Assembly: GCF_900086725.1 (NCBI RefSeq)
Contig: NZ_LT574836.1
Coordinates: 788,416 to 852,415 of the forward strand
Direction of reading: 5' to 3'
From: Bariatricus massiliensis
GTDB lineage: Bacteria; Bacillota; Clostridia; Lachnospirales; Lachnospiraceae
Length of the DNA stretch: 64,000 bases
The notes beneath the pieces were generated by a model, which had not been told where the DNA came from, ran no database searches, and saw only the letters and a list, made by a program, of their open reading frames with translations. Positions 52,501-62,107 of the stretch are shown here, in pieces. Position 1 is the stretch's first letter; each line of letters starts with the position of its first letter. Position numbers and translations under genes: made by a program.

Positions 52501-55500
52501 TTATTTAACTTCTGATTTTATCCTATTTTTCCAGATTCCCAAATCCGGAAGTTTCCACCGGAATCCTGTTTTCTCAAGCTCATTTGAGGTCATCTCTGCC
52601 GCCACCTGAACCTTTGTTTTGAGCCCCGTGCCGGACACCCACATCTCGGCTGCAGCACGCACATATTCGGATACCGGCTCATCACATCCCTGCACAGTTT
52701 CTCGAATCAAGCAGTCGAATTCTTCATTTTCTATTGCCGGAATACCACAAAGTTCCTGTAATATTTCTCCTAAAGTGTATTGGTTCGTATTCATAATATG
52801 AAAACACTTCTTACTGCTGGCAAAGAGTTTCACGATAGCCTCCACCGCAAAATCCACCGGTGTCATCTCAAAAGGAATCTCATTTAGAATTCTAGGGTAT
52901 CTGCCCAGCTCCGCCATTCCACGTATGAGCCTGTAGAACGCATTAGTCTGGGGATTTTTTTGAAAAATACCGTCACTCTGCCTCGATACCAGACGCCCAA
53001 CGCGAAACACTTTGACATTCAGCCCACCCTCGGTGGCAGCAAACACCTGTTTCTCGGCCAGCATCTTTGTCTTGGCATAGCCGTTCTCCTGCCAGTTTTG
53101 TCCAATATCCAGAGAAGATTCCCGGAACACGGCCCATTTGTCCGGAGTTCGATATAAATATTCTCCCGCCACGCTCACCGTCGACATATGAGCGAACGCA
53201 CACCCGCCGTTTTTTGCAAGCGCCAGCATTTCCTCTGTTCCTCTGGTATTTGCCCGCATCAACTCGTCTTCCGGCGCAAAATGTCGAACATCCGCGGCAG
53301 AATGGACTATGATGTCTGTTCTTTCCGCCAGTTCTTCATAGGCAGTCTCGGATAATCCTAAATTATGGGCTGTCATATCTCCGCATATGCTCTCTATTCT
53401 TCCCCAGTTATCTAAATAAAACTCACTGCCAAAATAAAGATTCAGCGTTTCCCGAAGACGTACGTCACTGAAATTCCGCAGCAGACAGATTACTTTTCCA
53501 GCACCTTGTCCCAAGAGCTCTCTCAACAAGTGCGCCCCAAGATAACCGGTGGCGCCGGTAAGTAAAATAGTCTTTCCCTTCACTTCTATAGGCGGGGAAT
53601 CAAGCTCGATTTCCTCTTGTTCCCCGACGGCCTCCTCATCCTTTCCAGCAGACGTAATGTCCTTCCCGGATTCATGGCCCTGCATCTCACACCCAAGCAT
53701 TTCCATCTGCTCTTTCAATGTGGGAAACCGATAAAAATCATTGAGCGACAAATCATAATGATGCTTATAATAATAGTTCAACACTATAATAGCTTTTAGC
53801 GATGTGCCTCCCTGCTCAAAAAAGGAGGTCGTTTCCAGCGGTTCTTTCTTCAATACTTCACGCCAAATATCTTTTATAAAGTTCCCGTCATTTAATCCTT
53901 GGGACTCGCTGGATATTATATCGCTCTCTGCTGGGTCCACAGCATTTGACTCCCATGTATCCAGCTCATGATAATCAATCTTGCCACTGGCTGTTTTCGG
54001 CATCTCTCCGATAGGAACGAATTCCGACGGAACCATATAGTCTGGAAGTCTGGAAGCTAGATACTTCATCAGCTCATTTTTATCATAATTTTTTCCGGGC
54101 ACGCCGTAAGCCTTTAAATACTGAGGAATGCCATTCTCTTTCACCGGCAGGACAGCCGCCTCGCTGCACTGTCCACTCTCCACAATCTGCTGGGCAATTT
54201 CCTCAGGTTCAATACGATGCCCGTTCAATTTAAGCTGGCTGTCCACCCGTCCAAGACATTGCCAGTTGCCGTCGGGCCGCAGCCTTCCCACATCTCCAGT
54301 CTTATACATCCGTTCTCCCGGAAAAAACGGATCTTCCACGAATACTTCTTCTGTCAGCTCTTTCCGGTTCATATACCCGGCGGCCAGACATTCGCCCGCA
54401 ATATAGATTTCTCCTATAGCCCCCGGCATGACAGGCTCCTTATCCTTATCCAGCAAATAGTAGCGGCAGTTTCCTATCGGTTTTCCGATATGGATGGCAT
54501 CGGCCTCCCGAATTTCCCCTTGGCAGTTATACACCGATGTCTCCGTCGGCCCATAGATATTGTATATCTTCGCGTCTGTCAGCTTCTTGAGTCTGTCTTT
54601 CAGCTGCATGGTCCACGGTTCTCCCATAAGAATGATAATCTGAATCTGTGCAAGTACCTGACAGAACGATTCCTCGTTGAGACACATCTGCATTCGGGAG
54701 GGCGTAAATTGGAGAATAGTAGCCCCATCTTTGATGATTCTCCGGGCCATTTTCCACGGGAGCATCATCTCCTCTTCATCGGCTACACTGATTCTTCTGC
54801 CAGCCGCCAACGCCAAAATAGTCTCTGTAGTAAACACATCGAACACACAATTGGAAGCACATAGAATGCAGTCATTCTCTCCGCCCAAAATAGGGTCGTC
54901 ATGGCTTGCAAGGTTCGCCAAAGCCTTGTGCAGCATTACCACACCCTTTGGACGTCCCGTGGAGCCAGAGGTAAATATGACATTCGCGGCATCATCCGGG
55001 CTTCGCTGCCCTGTTCTTCCACTGCCATAGACATTCTGTTCTCCGCCTTTACTTTCTTCCTCAAATAAAGCCTCCACCGCATAGACTGCGCATATATCCG
55101 TCTCGAACGCTATACCTTCGCCGGTAAGCAGACAGGCTGCTTTTGCCGTACTCAGCATATATTCCACGCGCTCCTTTGGAAAAGCAGCATCGATTGGCAG
55201 ATAAGCCGCCCCGGCCTTCAGTATTCCCAGCATGGCCACCAGCATCGTACCGTTCCTTCTCGGCATGAACGCAACGACATCCCCATGCATGACACCTTTC
55301 GAATGAAGCCTCCAAGCCAAAGAATCCGCATGCATTTTCACTTCCTCATAAGTCAGAGACATGCCATCTCCCCAGCAAACCGCCGTCTCCTTCTGCTTCC
55401 AGACTGCATAGCGGTCTATGATTCTGTCGATGCACACCCTCTCATAGGGAGTCCGCATATACGCAGGCTTCTCCAGCAGGCGCATCTTATCACCCGGCGA

Positions 55501-58500
55501 AACCATATTAATCGACCGTAGTTTCTCGGGCGCTCTAAATAACTCCGTCAAAATGTGCACGTAGCATCTGCTGTAGTAGGCAATCGTCTCTTTGTCAAAC
55601 AGACGGTCCGCATACTCAAAACAGAAGCGGTACCCTCCCGCAGAGGGGGTGGCTTCCAAATGCAGGTCCACTTTCACTGCATGTATATCCTGTGGTACGA
55701 ATTTAAGCTCCACCTCTCCCAGCGTAAAGGCATCCGGATTCAACGGCGCCAAAGAAAATAATGTGGTGAACAATGGATTCTTTTCACGTGAGGGCGTCAC
55801 TCCGGCTTTCTTCACAATCTCCTCGAACGGCACTGCCTGATGATCGATGACTGCCGTTATCTGCTCCTGCATCCTGCCCATAAATGCAAGGGTACTTTCC
55901 TCCCTCTGCAGGTTCACCAGAATTGGAAGTGTATTGACAAAAACTCCTATCATATCTTGAAGGACACTGTGTCTCCGGCCAGCCAGCGGTGAACCTACGG
56001 CAAACCTTTCCTGCCCTGCCAGACCGGAAAGTAGGACAGCGAACGCCGAAAATAATACGGTAAATACCGTAAGCTTATTATCCTGTGCAAAGGTCTCCAA
56101 CATATCTCCCTGCTCTGGTGTAATCTGAAAATAGAGACGGCTTCCTCTGCCGTCAAAAGCGGAAGGCCTGACACGGTCAAGCGGCAGCTTAAGCTCCGGC
56201 ATTCCTTCCTTTAACAGCTCCTCCCAGAAACTGCTCTGTTCCTTTACCGCCTCTGCATCATTCCGGCATGCCCATGCATAGTCTTTATAAGTAAATTCAG
56301 GCAGAGCCGGCTTACTTCCTCTGTAGTAGGCGTCAAGCCGTCTCATCGTCAGCACGCTGCTGATTCCGTCGGAGATAATGTGATGCACATCTAAAAGCAG
56401 ATACTGTCTGCTGCCTTCTTCATAGAGAGCTGCACGCATCAAAGGAGGCTTGGATAGATCAAAGGGTCTGGCTAATTTAGAAAGCGCCTCGTTCAGGCTG
56501 TTCCCTTCTGCCTCTTCCAGCCGAAAGGCCACTTCTCCGTGAACCCTTGCAGCTACTTCCTCGTCATGAATCTCGAACCCTGTGCGGAACTGTTCTTCCT
56601 CTGCCACAAGCTGTGCAAATGCAGAGCAGAGCCTCTCCTTATCAAGTGAACCCTGCGCCTCAAAGACACCCGCCATATGATAGCTCATCTTTGTATCGTC
56701 TGCTTGTTCCAGTACATAAAAACTCTGCTGTGCCGCAGAGAGTGGATACACCGCAAGCTCAGGAGCTTTTTTTATATACTCTTCTGTTCTCCGTGGGCAG
56801 CCTCCCCTGAGGAGATTGGCCAGTTTTCTCACGGTACTATTATGGTAGACCTCCTCTAATTTCAAAAGACGGCCAAAGATTTTTTCCAATTCCGCCAGCA
56901 TAGCCACAGCATTGAGTGAGTCCCCTCCGCACAAAAAGTAATCGGAGTGTATTCCAATTTCTTCTTTCCCAAGGATACCCTTCCATACAGTCAGAATCTT
57001 TTCCTCAGTCTCATCCGCCGGAGCCTCAGAATTATCCGGAAGTTTTGGCTCAGGCAGTCTGTTATAATCGGTCTTTCCGCCGCTTGTCTCCGGCAGCTCT
57101 GTAAGTTGTTCCGCATAGACTGGAAGCATATACCGTGGAAGATATTCTGCAGCCTGTGCAAGTACTTCATCCGGGGCTATCGTAGATTCCCCTGTATAAA
57201 ATGCAATCAACTGGTTTTTGAATACTGCCACTGCCGCCCGGAGCACCCCCGGACAGGCGCAGAGCCTTTCCTCTACCTCTCCCGGCTCGATGCGGTGGCC
57301 CAGAAGCTTCAGCTGGCGGTCTTTCCTCCCTAGAAAGAAGATTTCTCCCTCCTCTGTCCACTCGCCGAGATCCCCTGTGCAATACAGGCGCTCTCCCGGT
57401 ATGAAGGGATCCGGTACAAAGCGTTCCTCCGTGAGCGCCTCATCCAGATAATACCCTCGCGCAAGACAGTCGCCTCCAATATAGATTTCCCCTGCGCAGC
57501 CTACGGGCAATGCCTTTCTATTGGAGTCTAAAATATAGATTCTGCAGTTCGCGAATGGTTTCCCTATGGTGATGCGTCTGTCCCCCGTTACACGGGCATG
57601 GCTTACCGCTACAGTGGCTTCACTCGGTCCATATTGGTTATAAAGACTTGCCCCACTATATTTTCTGACATGATAAAGAAGTTCTGCCGGAAGGTTTTCC
57701 CCACCGCAGATAATACATTCTAACTTTTTAAGCGCATGGCGGAACCTATCGTCTTTGAGATATGTTCCCAGTCTAGAAGGCGTCAAAGCCATAAATCCCA
57801 CATCATATCCGGTGATATAATCGGCAAGGCTTCCGCTGTCATTTATCTCATTATCCGGCACAATCACGATAGTTTTCCCGTTCAGCAGAGCTGCAATACT
57901 CTCCAATATGAATGCGTCAAAACCAATGTTACAGATTGAAAGTACTGCGCCTTTAGGATAGATACCAGCCATATTCACAGCAAGGTTCAAAACACTTCTA
58001 TGCTCTATAGCTACTGCTTTTGGCCTTCCTGTACTGCCGGATGTATATACGATATATGCAAGTGAATGTGCCGGGATTTCCGAATTATCCTCCATATCAG
58101 GTTCTAACTCACCCAGCTCCTGCGGAGTCAATTTTCGACACTCACAGCCGTCGAGCTTCTCTTTCAATCCCTCTGAACAAATACACAAATAAGCGCGGCT
58201 CTGTTCTATCATCATCTGAAGCCGCCCATCCGGTAGTCCTGCGTCCAGCAAAAGCCATGGGTGGCCAGAGCAGGTTATTGAGACCATCATTTGAAACAGC
58301 TCGCTTTGGCGCTCCATGAGGACCGCAATTACATGCTCCCCTTCCGGCAACAGCCTGCGTATCCTCCTCGCATCTTCCTGTGCCTGCTCCAGAAGGCCCC
58401 GATAAGTCAGACGTTGCCCCTCCCATATAAGCGCCGCCCTTTCCGGGTGTTCCCGCGCAATCTCTATCAATTCAGACTTTAGTGAATGTTCTCTCTGATA

Positions 58501-59871
58501 CCAGCAGTCTGCCTGATTAAAGTGGAAGATCAGCTTCTCTTCCTCCTCTTCACCGATGATATCTAGATCTTTGACAGGAAGATCCGGATTCAGAAGCGCG
58601 TGCTTTAATATCTGCATGAAATGCTCATGGAACTGCTCGATATCAGTATCCGAGAATATCTGGGTAAGATAATCGTAGTCAATTAAAAATTGGTTCTGTG
58701 CATCCCTGCTGCTCACATGGATACACAGCGCCTCTGCCTGATAACCACTGTATATCCAACGGCCCTCCACAGTCACTCTGGCTCCCCGCAGATGATCCAT
58801 CTTACCATTCTGGTAAGACAGGGCAAGACCAAAGAGCTGCTCCGGAATGGTATCATTTTCCGAGACAAGTATTTTCTTGATTTCCTCAAACGGTATCCTC
58901 TGATGGTAGAGCAGGCTGAACCAGTCATCCTTCAACTTATCATTCAATTCATTTAAAGTCATGCAGTCATCAATCTCATTGACAAAAGGGAGCGTATTGA
59001 CAAACATCCCTGCCGACTGCTTTTCTTTATAATTTAAGCGGTTAATCGTTGGAATACCGATACAGAATCGTTTCTGATTCTTCATCCTGCACATATAGAT
59101 AGCAATACCCATGTAAAAAACAGCAAAAGGAGATACCCGTTTCTGTTCACAGAAGGACGCAATCATACGGTTCATCCTGCTGGTAAGATAGATAGACCTG
59201 CGCACACCGATCGGAGATATCTTGGAATACCTGTGCTCTTTAAGCTGAGTAACTGGAAAATTCTGAAGCGCTGCCCTCCAATATTCTTTGTCACGCTCAA
59301 AATTGCGGGAGGCTATATACTTACGCTCCATATCTATGTGAGCCCTGTAATCCGGAGAAATCTGCAAATCCGGCTCTTTTGATTGTAGTAGCTGAAAATA
59401 ATTATGTATGATATGATTGGTCACCAGTGCCTGCGACCATGCATCCGCGATAATATGATGAACCCTTGTCATGATTCCACCTTCATTCTCAGAAAGCTTA
59501 AAAATTGTCATCTGACAAAGATTCATATTATAAAGGGGGAGATGCTCTCTGGCCGCTGAGCGGTTCCAGACTTCTCCGCCTCTTTGATTCGTTTTTGAAA
59601 AGTCAATGAACGGAGCCGGAACCGGCATCTCGTCGGATATGTACTGTAATGCTTTGCCGTTTTCATAAGTGATACGGGTCCTCAGGACGGGAAATACCTC
59701 ATAAGCATAACCGATACACCGCTGTAATAAATCAACCCGGAAATTCCCTTCAATATAAAGTGCCGTACAAATGTTGTTGATGGAAATTCCCGGGTATGCC
59801 TGTTCTAAATTCCAGATGTTCTGTTGGCTGTAAGACAGCGGAAACATCTCTTTTGTATGATTTTTTCCCAT
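52501..59871 (-). CDS. Dimodular nonribosomal peptide synthetase C-A-T-C-A-T-R
   Basis: A 2456-residue assembly line with no missing domain. C1 (about 1-445) has RVHHIIADAW (HHxxxDA instead of HHxxxDG); A1 (about 470-960) has YTSGSTGRPKA and NQYGPSEATV; T1 (about 970-1045) has FLCGGDSLNA; C2 (about 1065-1490) has DVHHIISDGISS; A2 (about 1510-1995) has FTSGSTGRPKG and NIYGPTETSV; T2 (about 2000-2075) has EQGGTSLKA; the terminal reductase (about 2095-2456) has LLTGATGYLGAHLL and YAKTKMLAEK. No thioesterase is present, so the chain should leave as an aldehyde by NAD(P)H reduction. C1 at the N-terminus with a loose ligase and ACP points to lipoinitiation. By hand alignment to GrsA the pocket residues read D-A-L-A-I-G-Q-V-A for A1 and D-V-T-Q-I-M-I-V-Y for A2. 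Confidence 0.96.
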   Translation of the reverse strand: MGKNHTKEMFPLSYSQQNIWNLEQAYPGISINNICTALYIEGNFRVDLLQRCIGYAYEVFPVLRTRITYENGKALQYISDEMPVPAPFIDFSKTNQRGGEVWNRSAAREHLPLYNMNLCQMTIFKLSENEGGIMTRVHHIIADAWSQALVTNHIIHNYFQLLQSKEPDLQISPDYRAHIDMERKYIASRNFERDKEYWRAALQNFPVTQLKEHRYSKISPIGVRRSIYLTSRMNRMIASFCEQKRVSPFAVFYMGIAIYMCRMKNQKRFCIGIPTINRLNYKEKQSAGMFVNTLPFVNEIDDCMTLNELNDKLKDDWFSLLYHQRIPFEEIKKILVSENDTIPEQLFGLALSYQNGKMDHLRGARVTVEGRWIYSGYQAEALCIHVSSRDAQNQFLIDYDYLTQIFSDTDIEQFHEHFMQILKHALLNPDLPVKDLDIIGEEEEEKLIFHFNQADCWYQREHSLKSELIEIAREHPERAALIWEGQRLTYRGLLEQAQEDARRIRRLLPEGEHVIAVLMERQSELFQMMVSITCSGHPWLLLDAGLPDGRLQMMIEQSRAYLCICSEGLKEKLDGCECRKLTPQELGELEPDMEDNSEIPAHSLAYIVYTSGSTGRPKAVAIEHRSVLNLAVNMAGIYPKGAVLSICNIGFDAFILESIAALLNGKTIVIVPDNEINDSGSLADYITGYDVGFMALTPSRLGTYLKDDRFRHALKKLECIICGGENLPAELLYHVRKYSGASLYNQYGPSEATVAVSHARVTGDRRITIGKPFANCRIYILDSNRKALPVGCAGEIYIGGDCLARGYYLDEALTEERFVPDPFIPGERLYCTGDLGEWTEEGEIFFLGRKDRQLKLLGHRIEPGEVEERLCACPGVLRAAVAVFKNQLIAFYTGESTIAPDEVLAQAAEYLPRYMLPVYAEQLTELPETSGGKTDYNRLPEPKLPDNSEAPADETEEKILTVWKGILGKEEIGIHSDYFLCGGDSLNAVAMLAELEKIFGRLLKLEEVYHNSTVRKLANLLRGGCPRRTEEYIKKAPELAVYPLSAAQQSFYVLEQADDTKMSYHMAGVFEAQGSLDKERLCSAFAQLVAEEEQFRTGFEIHDEEVAARVHGEVAFRLEEAEGNSLNEALSKLARPFDLSKPPLMRAALYEEGSRQYLLLDVHHIISDGISSVLTMRRLDAYYRGSKPALPEFTYKDYAWACRNDAEAVKEQSSFWEELLKEGMPELKLPLDRVRPSAFDGRGSRLYFQITPEQGDMLETFAQDNKLTVFTVLFSAFAVLLSGLAGQERFAVGSPLAGRRHSVLQDMIGVFVNTLPILVNLQREESTLAFMGRMQEQITAVIDHQAVPFEEIVKKAGVTPSREKNPLFTTLFSLAPLNPDAFTLGEVELKFVPQDIHAVKVDLHLEATPSAGGYRFCFEYADRLFDKETIAYYSRCYVHILTELFRAPEKLRSINMVSPGDKMRLLEKPAYMRTPYERVCIDRIIDRYAVWKQKETAVCWGDGMSLTYEEVKMHADSLAWRLHSKGVMHGDVVAFMPRRNGTMLVAMLGILKAGAAYLPIDAAFPKERVEYMLSTAKAACLLTGEGIAFETDICAVYAVEALFEEESKGGEQNVYGSGRTGQRSPDDAANVIFTSGSTGRPKGVVMLHKALANLASHDDPILGGENDCILCASNCVFDVFTTETILALAAGRRISVADEEEMMLPWKMARRIIKDGATILQFTPSRMQMCLNEESFCQVLAQIQIIILMGEPWTMQLKDRLKKLTDAKIYNIYGPTETSVYNCQGEIREADAIHIGKPIGNCRYYLLDKDKEPVMPGAIGEIYIAGECLAAGYMNRKELTEEVFVEDPFFPGERMYKTGDVGRLRPDGNWQCLGRVDSQLKLNGHRIEPEEIAQQIVESGQCSEAAVLPVKENGIPQYLKAYGVPGKNYDKNELMKYLASRLPDYMVPSEFVPIGEMPKTASGKIDYHELDTWESNAVDPAESDIISSESQGLNDGNFIKDIWREVLKKEPLETTSFFEQGGTSLKAIIVLNYYYKHHYDLSLNDFYRFPTLKEQMEMLGCEMQGHESGKDITSAGKDEEAVGEQEEIELDSPPIEVKGKTILLTGATGYLGAHLLRELLGQGAGKVICLLRNFSDVRLRETLNLYFGSEFYLDNWGRIESICGDMTAHNLGLSETAYEELAERTDIIVHSAADVRHFAPEDELMRANTRGTEEMLALAKNGGCAFAHMSTVSVAGEYLYRTPDKWAVFRESSLDIGQNWQENGYAKTKMLAEKQVFAATEGGLNVKVFRVGRLVSRQSDGIFQKNPQTNAFYRLIRGMAELGRYPRILNEIPFEMTPVDFAVEAIVKLFASSKKCFHIMNTNQYTLGEILQELCGIPAIENEEFDCLIRETVQGCDEPVSEYVRAAAEMWVSGTGLKTKVQVAAEMTSNELEKTGFRWKLPDLGIWKNRIKSEVK

Positions 59872-59913
59872 CTTCTTTTGTCCCTCTACCCTTTTCCTAA
59901 AATCTCTTTTTTT

Positions 59914-59942
59914 AGTATATCGCGAAAACGGTAAAAAATCAA
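59914..59942 (-). promoter_or_regulatory. Sigma-A promoter of the NRPS operon
   Basis: TTGATT (59937-59942) and TATACT (59914-59919) on the minus strand are spaced by exactly 17 bases, about 43 bases before the NRPS start codon. No operator-like inverted repeat is seen close to it. Confidence 0.8.
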
Positions 59943-59963
59943 TGTAAACAGTAAAATTATAAT

Positions 59964-62024
59964 CTATAGCGTTGTGTTCAACAAGCTCTTATCCATGTAC
60001 TGTTGAAGATGTTCTTTTAATTTTTTATTCTTATCCATTTCGAGCTGTGGATCTTCATCCAGTATCCGTCCTGCCGCTTCACTGGCCTTTTGCAGAATAT
60101 CCGCATCTTGAAATACGTCTCCAATTCTGAAATCCATGAGACCGCTCTGCCGGATTCCAAACAAATCTCCGGGGCCGCGAAGTTTTAAGTCCTCCCCTGC
60201 AATAAAAAATCCGTCATTGGACTTGTTGAGAATCTCCAGCCTTTTTTTTGTTTCTTTCCCCTTAGAGCCACTCATAAAAATACAGTAGGATTGGTATTTT
60301 CCCCGTCCGACTCTTCCTCTCAGCTGGTGAAGCTGCGCAAGGCCAAAACGTTCTGCATTTTCCACCATCATCACCGTCGCATTGGGCACATTGATTCCTA
60401 CTTCAATCACTGTTGTGGAGACAAGCACTTGAATCTCATTGCGGGCAAAAGCAGACATAATCTCATCCTTCTGCCCCTGCTTCATCTTACCGTGGAGTGA
60501 GGCCACCTGTATTTGGCTGCCCAGCTCTTGGGAAAGCATGGCCGCGTAGTCGGTTACGTTTTCTGCTTCCACCGCTTCGCTTTCCTCCACCATGGGACAG
60601 ATAATATAGCATTGCCTGCCCTCCTCCACCTGCCGCTTCATGAAGGAATAGGCTGTCTTCCTATATCCAGTGTCCACTACACAATTCTTAATGGGCTGCC
60701 GATTGGCCGGAAGCTCATCAATGACTGAGATATCCAAATCACCATAGAGAATAATTGCTAAGGTTCTCGGTATAGGCGTTGCGCTCATAACAAGAATATG
60801 GGGCATTTCCCCTTTTCCCGCAAGGCTTTCCCGCTGTCTCACCCCAAAGCGGTGCTGTTCATCCGTCACCACCAGTGCCAGCTTGTGATATATGGCTTTT
60901 TCCTGAATCAACGCATGGGTGCCTAAAATGATCTGAACCTCCCCGGATGCAATACGCTCATAGGCCAGCCGCTTTTCTTTGGCAGTCATAGAGCCGGTCA
61001 AAAGTTCTGTCTTTAACGGAATCTTATATTGTTCAAAAAGTGAGGTGATCGATTCAAAATGTTGCTTGGCCAATACTTCGGTGGGCGCCATCATGGCTCC
61101 CTGATATCCATTAAGCCCCGCAAGCATCAGAGCAAGGACTGCGATAATTGTTTTGCCAGAACCCACATCCCCCTGTATAAGGCGGGACATCAGACGGGGA
61201 CCGCACATTTCTCCCTTTATTTCTTCCCACACCTTTTTCTGCGCACGAGTCAGTTCATAGGGGAGCTGCATAAGGAGGCTGTCAATCTCGGCCTTATTCT
61301 CTAAGGCAAATCTATTGTCGGCACGCTCTTCCCGCTCCCTTACCTGCCTCAGAGCCAGAATAAATGTCAAGAATTCTTCAAAGACCAGCCTCTCTCGCGC
61401 CTGATAGAATTCTTCTTTATTTAAAGGGAAATGTATGCCTTTCACCGCAAAATTATATTCTGCAAGATGGTAAGAAAGCCGGATATCTCCGGGCAGGAAC
61501 TCCTGACGCAAATCTAAGTATTGCAGCGCCTGCTCCACAGCCTTTCCCACAGCATTGTTCGTAATTCCAGCGGTCAGAGGATATACCGGCTGAAGCGTAT
61601 CCAGCTTCTTATTATAAGTCTCCGGAGGATTGTAGATTTCCGGATGTTCCATCAAAAGCTGCCCCTTCCGCTGGATTATCCGTCCCCGGACAGTAATCAC
61701 ACTCCCACTCTTTAATGTATTTCTCAAAAAAGGCATCCGAAACCAGTTTACTTTGAGCGTCCCCGTCAAATCTTTCAAAAATGCGGTTGTCACCTGCATA
61801 TTCCGACTGCCGACAAGCTGGACCCTCCCATAGACAGTTCCTGTTACTGCGCTTATCTTGCCTTCCTCAAGCTCTCCGATACTTACAGGAGCTTCATAGA
61901 CATCGTATGCTCTGGGGAAATACCGCAGCAAATCTCCTATCGTAAATATTCCCATCTTCTGGAAGAGCTTCTCTGTCTTTTCTCCGATTCCTTTTAATTC
62001 ACTGATTTTAGATTGTTCATTCAT
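59964..62024 (-). CDS. recG: ATP-dependent DNA helicase RecG
   Basis: A 686-residue RecG, which remodels stalled replication forks and Holliday junctions. The wedge (OB) domain fills about residues 60-150; helicase motifs are GDVGSGKTIIA (Walker A, about 290), MAPTEVLAKQHF, TDEQHRFGVRQR, MSATPIPRTL, STTVIEVGINVPNA and QLRGRVGRGKYQSY; the C-terminal RLEILNKSNDGFFIAGEDLKLRGPGDLFG is typical. The ATG at 62024 follows TGGAG; an upstream in-frame ATG (62036) is less supported. It lies 92 nt upstream of the NRPS start and after the fakA terminator. Confidence 0.97.
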   Translation of the reverse strand: MNEQSKISELKGIGEKTEKLFQKMGIFTIGDLLRYFPRAYDVYEAPVSIGELEEGKISAVTGTVYGRVQLVGSRNMQVTTAFLKDLTGTLKVNWFRMPFLRNTLKSGSVITVRGRIIQRKGQLLMEHPEIYNPPETYNKKLDTLQPVYPLTAGITNNAVGKAVEQALQYLDLRQEFLPGDIRLSYHLAEYNFAVKGIHFPLNKEEFYQARERLVFEEFLTFILALRQVREREERADNRFALENKAEIDSLLMQLPYELTRAQKKVWEEIKGEMCGPRLMSRLIQGDVGSGKTIIAVLALMLAGLNGYQGAMMAPTEVLAKQHFESITSLFEQYKIPLKTELLTGSMTAKEKRLAYERIASGEVQIILGTHALIQEKAIYHKLALVVTDEQHRFGVRQRESLAGKGEMPHILVMSATPIPRTLAIILYGDLDISVIDELPANRQPIKNCVVDTGYRKTAYSFMKRQVEEGRQCYIICPMVEESEAVEAENVTDYAAMLSQELGSQIQVASLHGKMKQGQKDEIMSAFARNEIQVLVSTTVIEVGINVPNATVMMVENAERFGLAQLHQLRGRVGRGKYQSYCIFMSGSKGKETKKRLEILNKSNDGFFIAGEDLKLRGPGDLFGIRQSGLMDFRIGDVFQDADILQKASEAAGRILDEDPQLEMDKNKKLKEHLQQYMDKSLLNTTL

Positions 62025-62066
62025 GTTCAACTCCATTTAATGACAAAAAGTATTTTGTAACATATT

Positions 62067-62100
62067 AAAAAAATGGGAGCATCTTTCAATACTCCCATTT
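62067..62100 (-). terminator. Terminator between fakA-like gene and recG
   Basis: AAATGGGAG / CTCCCATTT stem with a 12-base loop, followed by seven T on the minus strand. It ends the Asp23-fakA transcript. Confidence 0.85.
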
Positions 62101-62107
62101 CGTAAAG

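Noticed and set aside
54217..54864. 215-codon open frame on the plus strand in the NRPS gene
   Set aside because: Antisense shadow of the second adenylation domain; no ribosome-binding site or family match.
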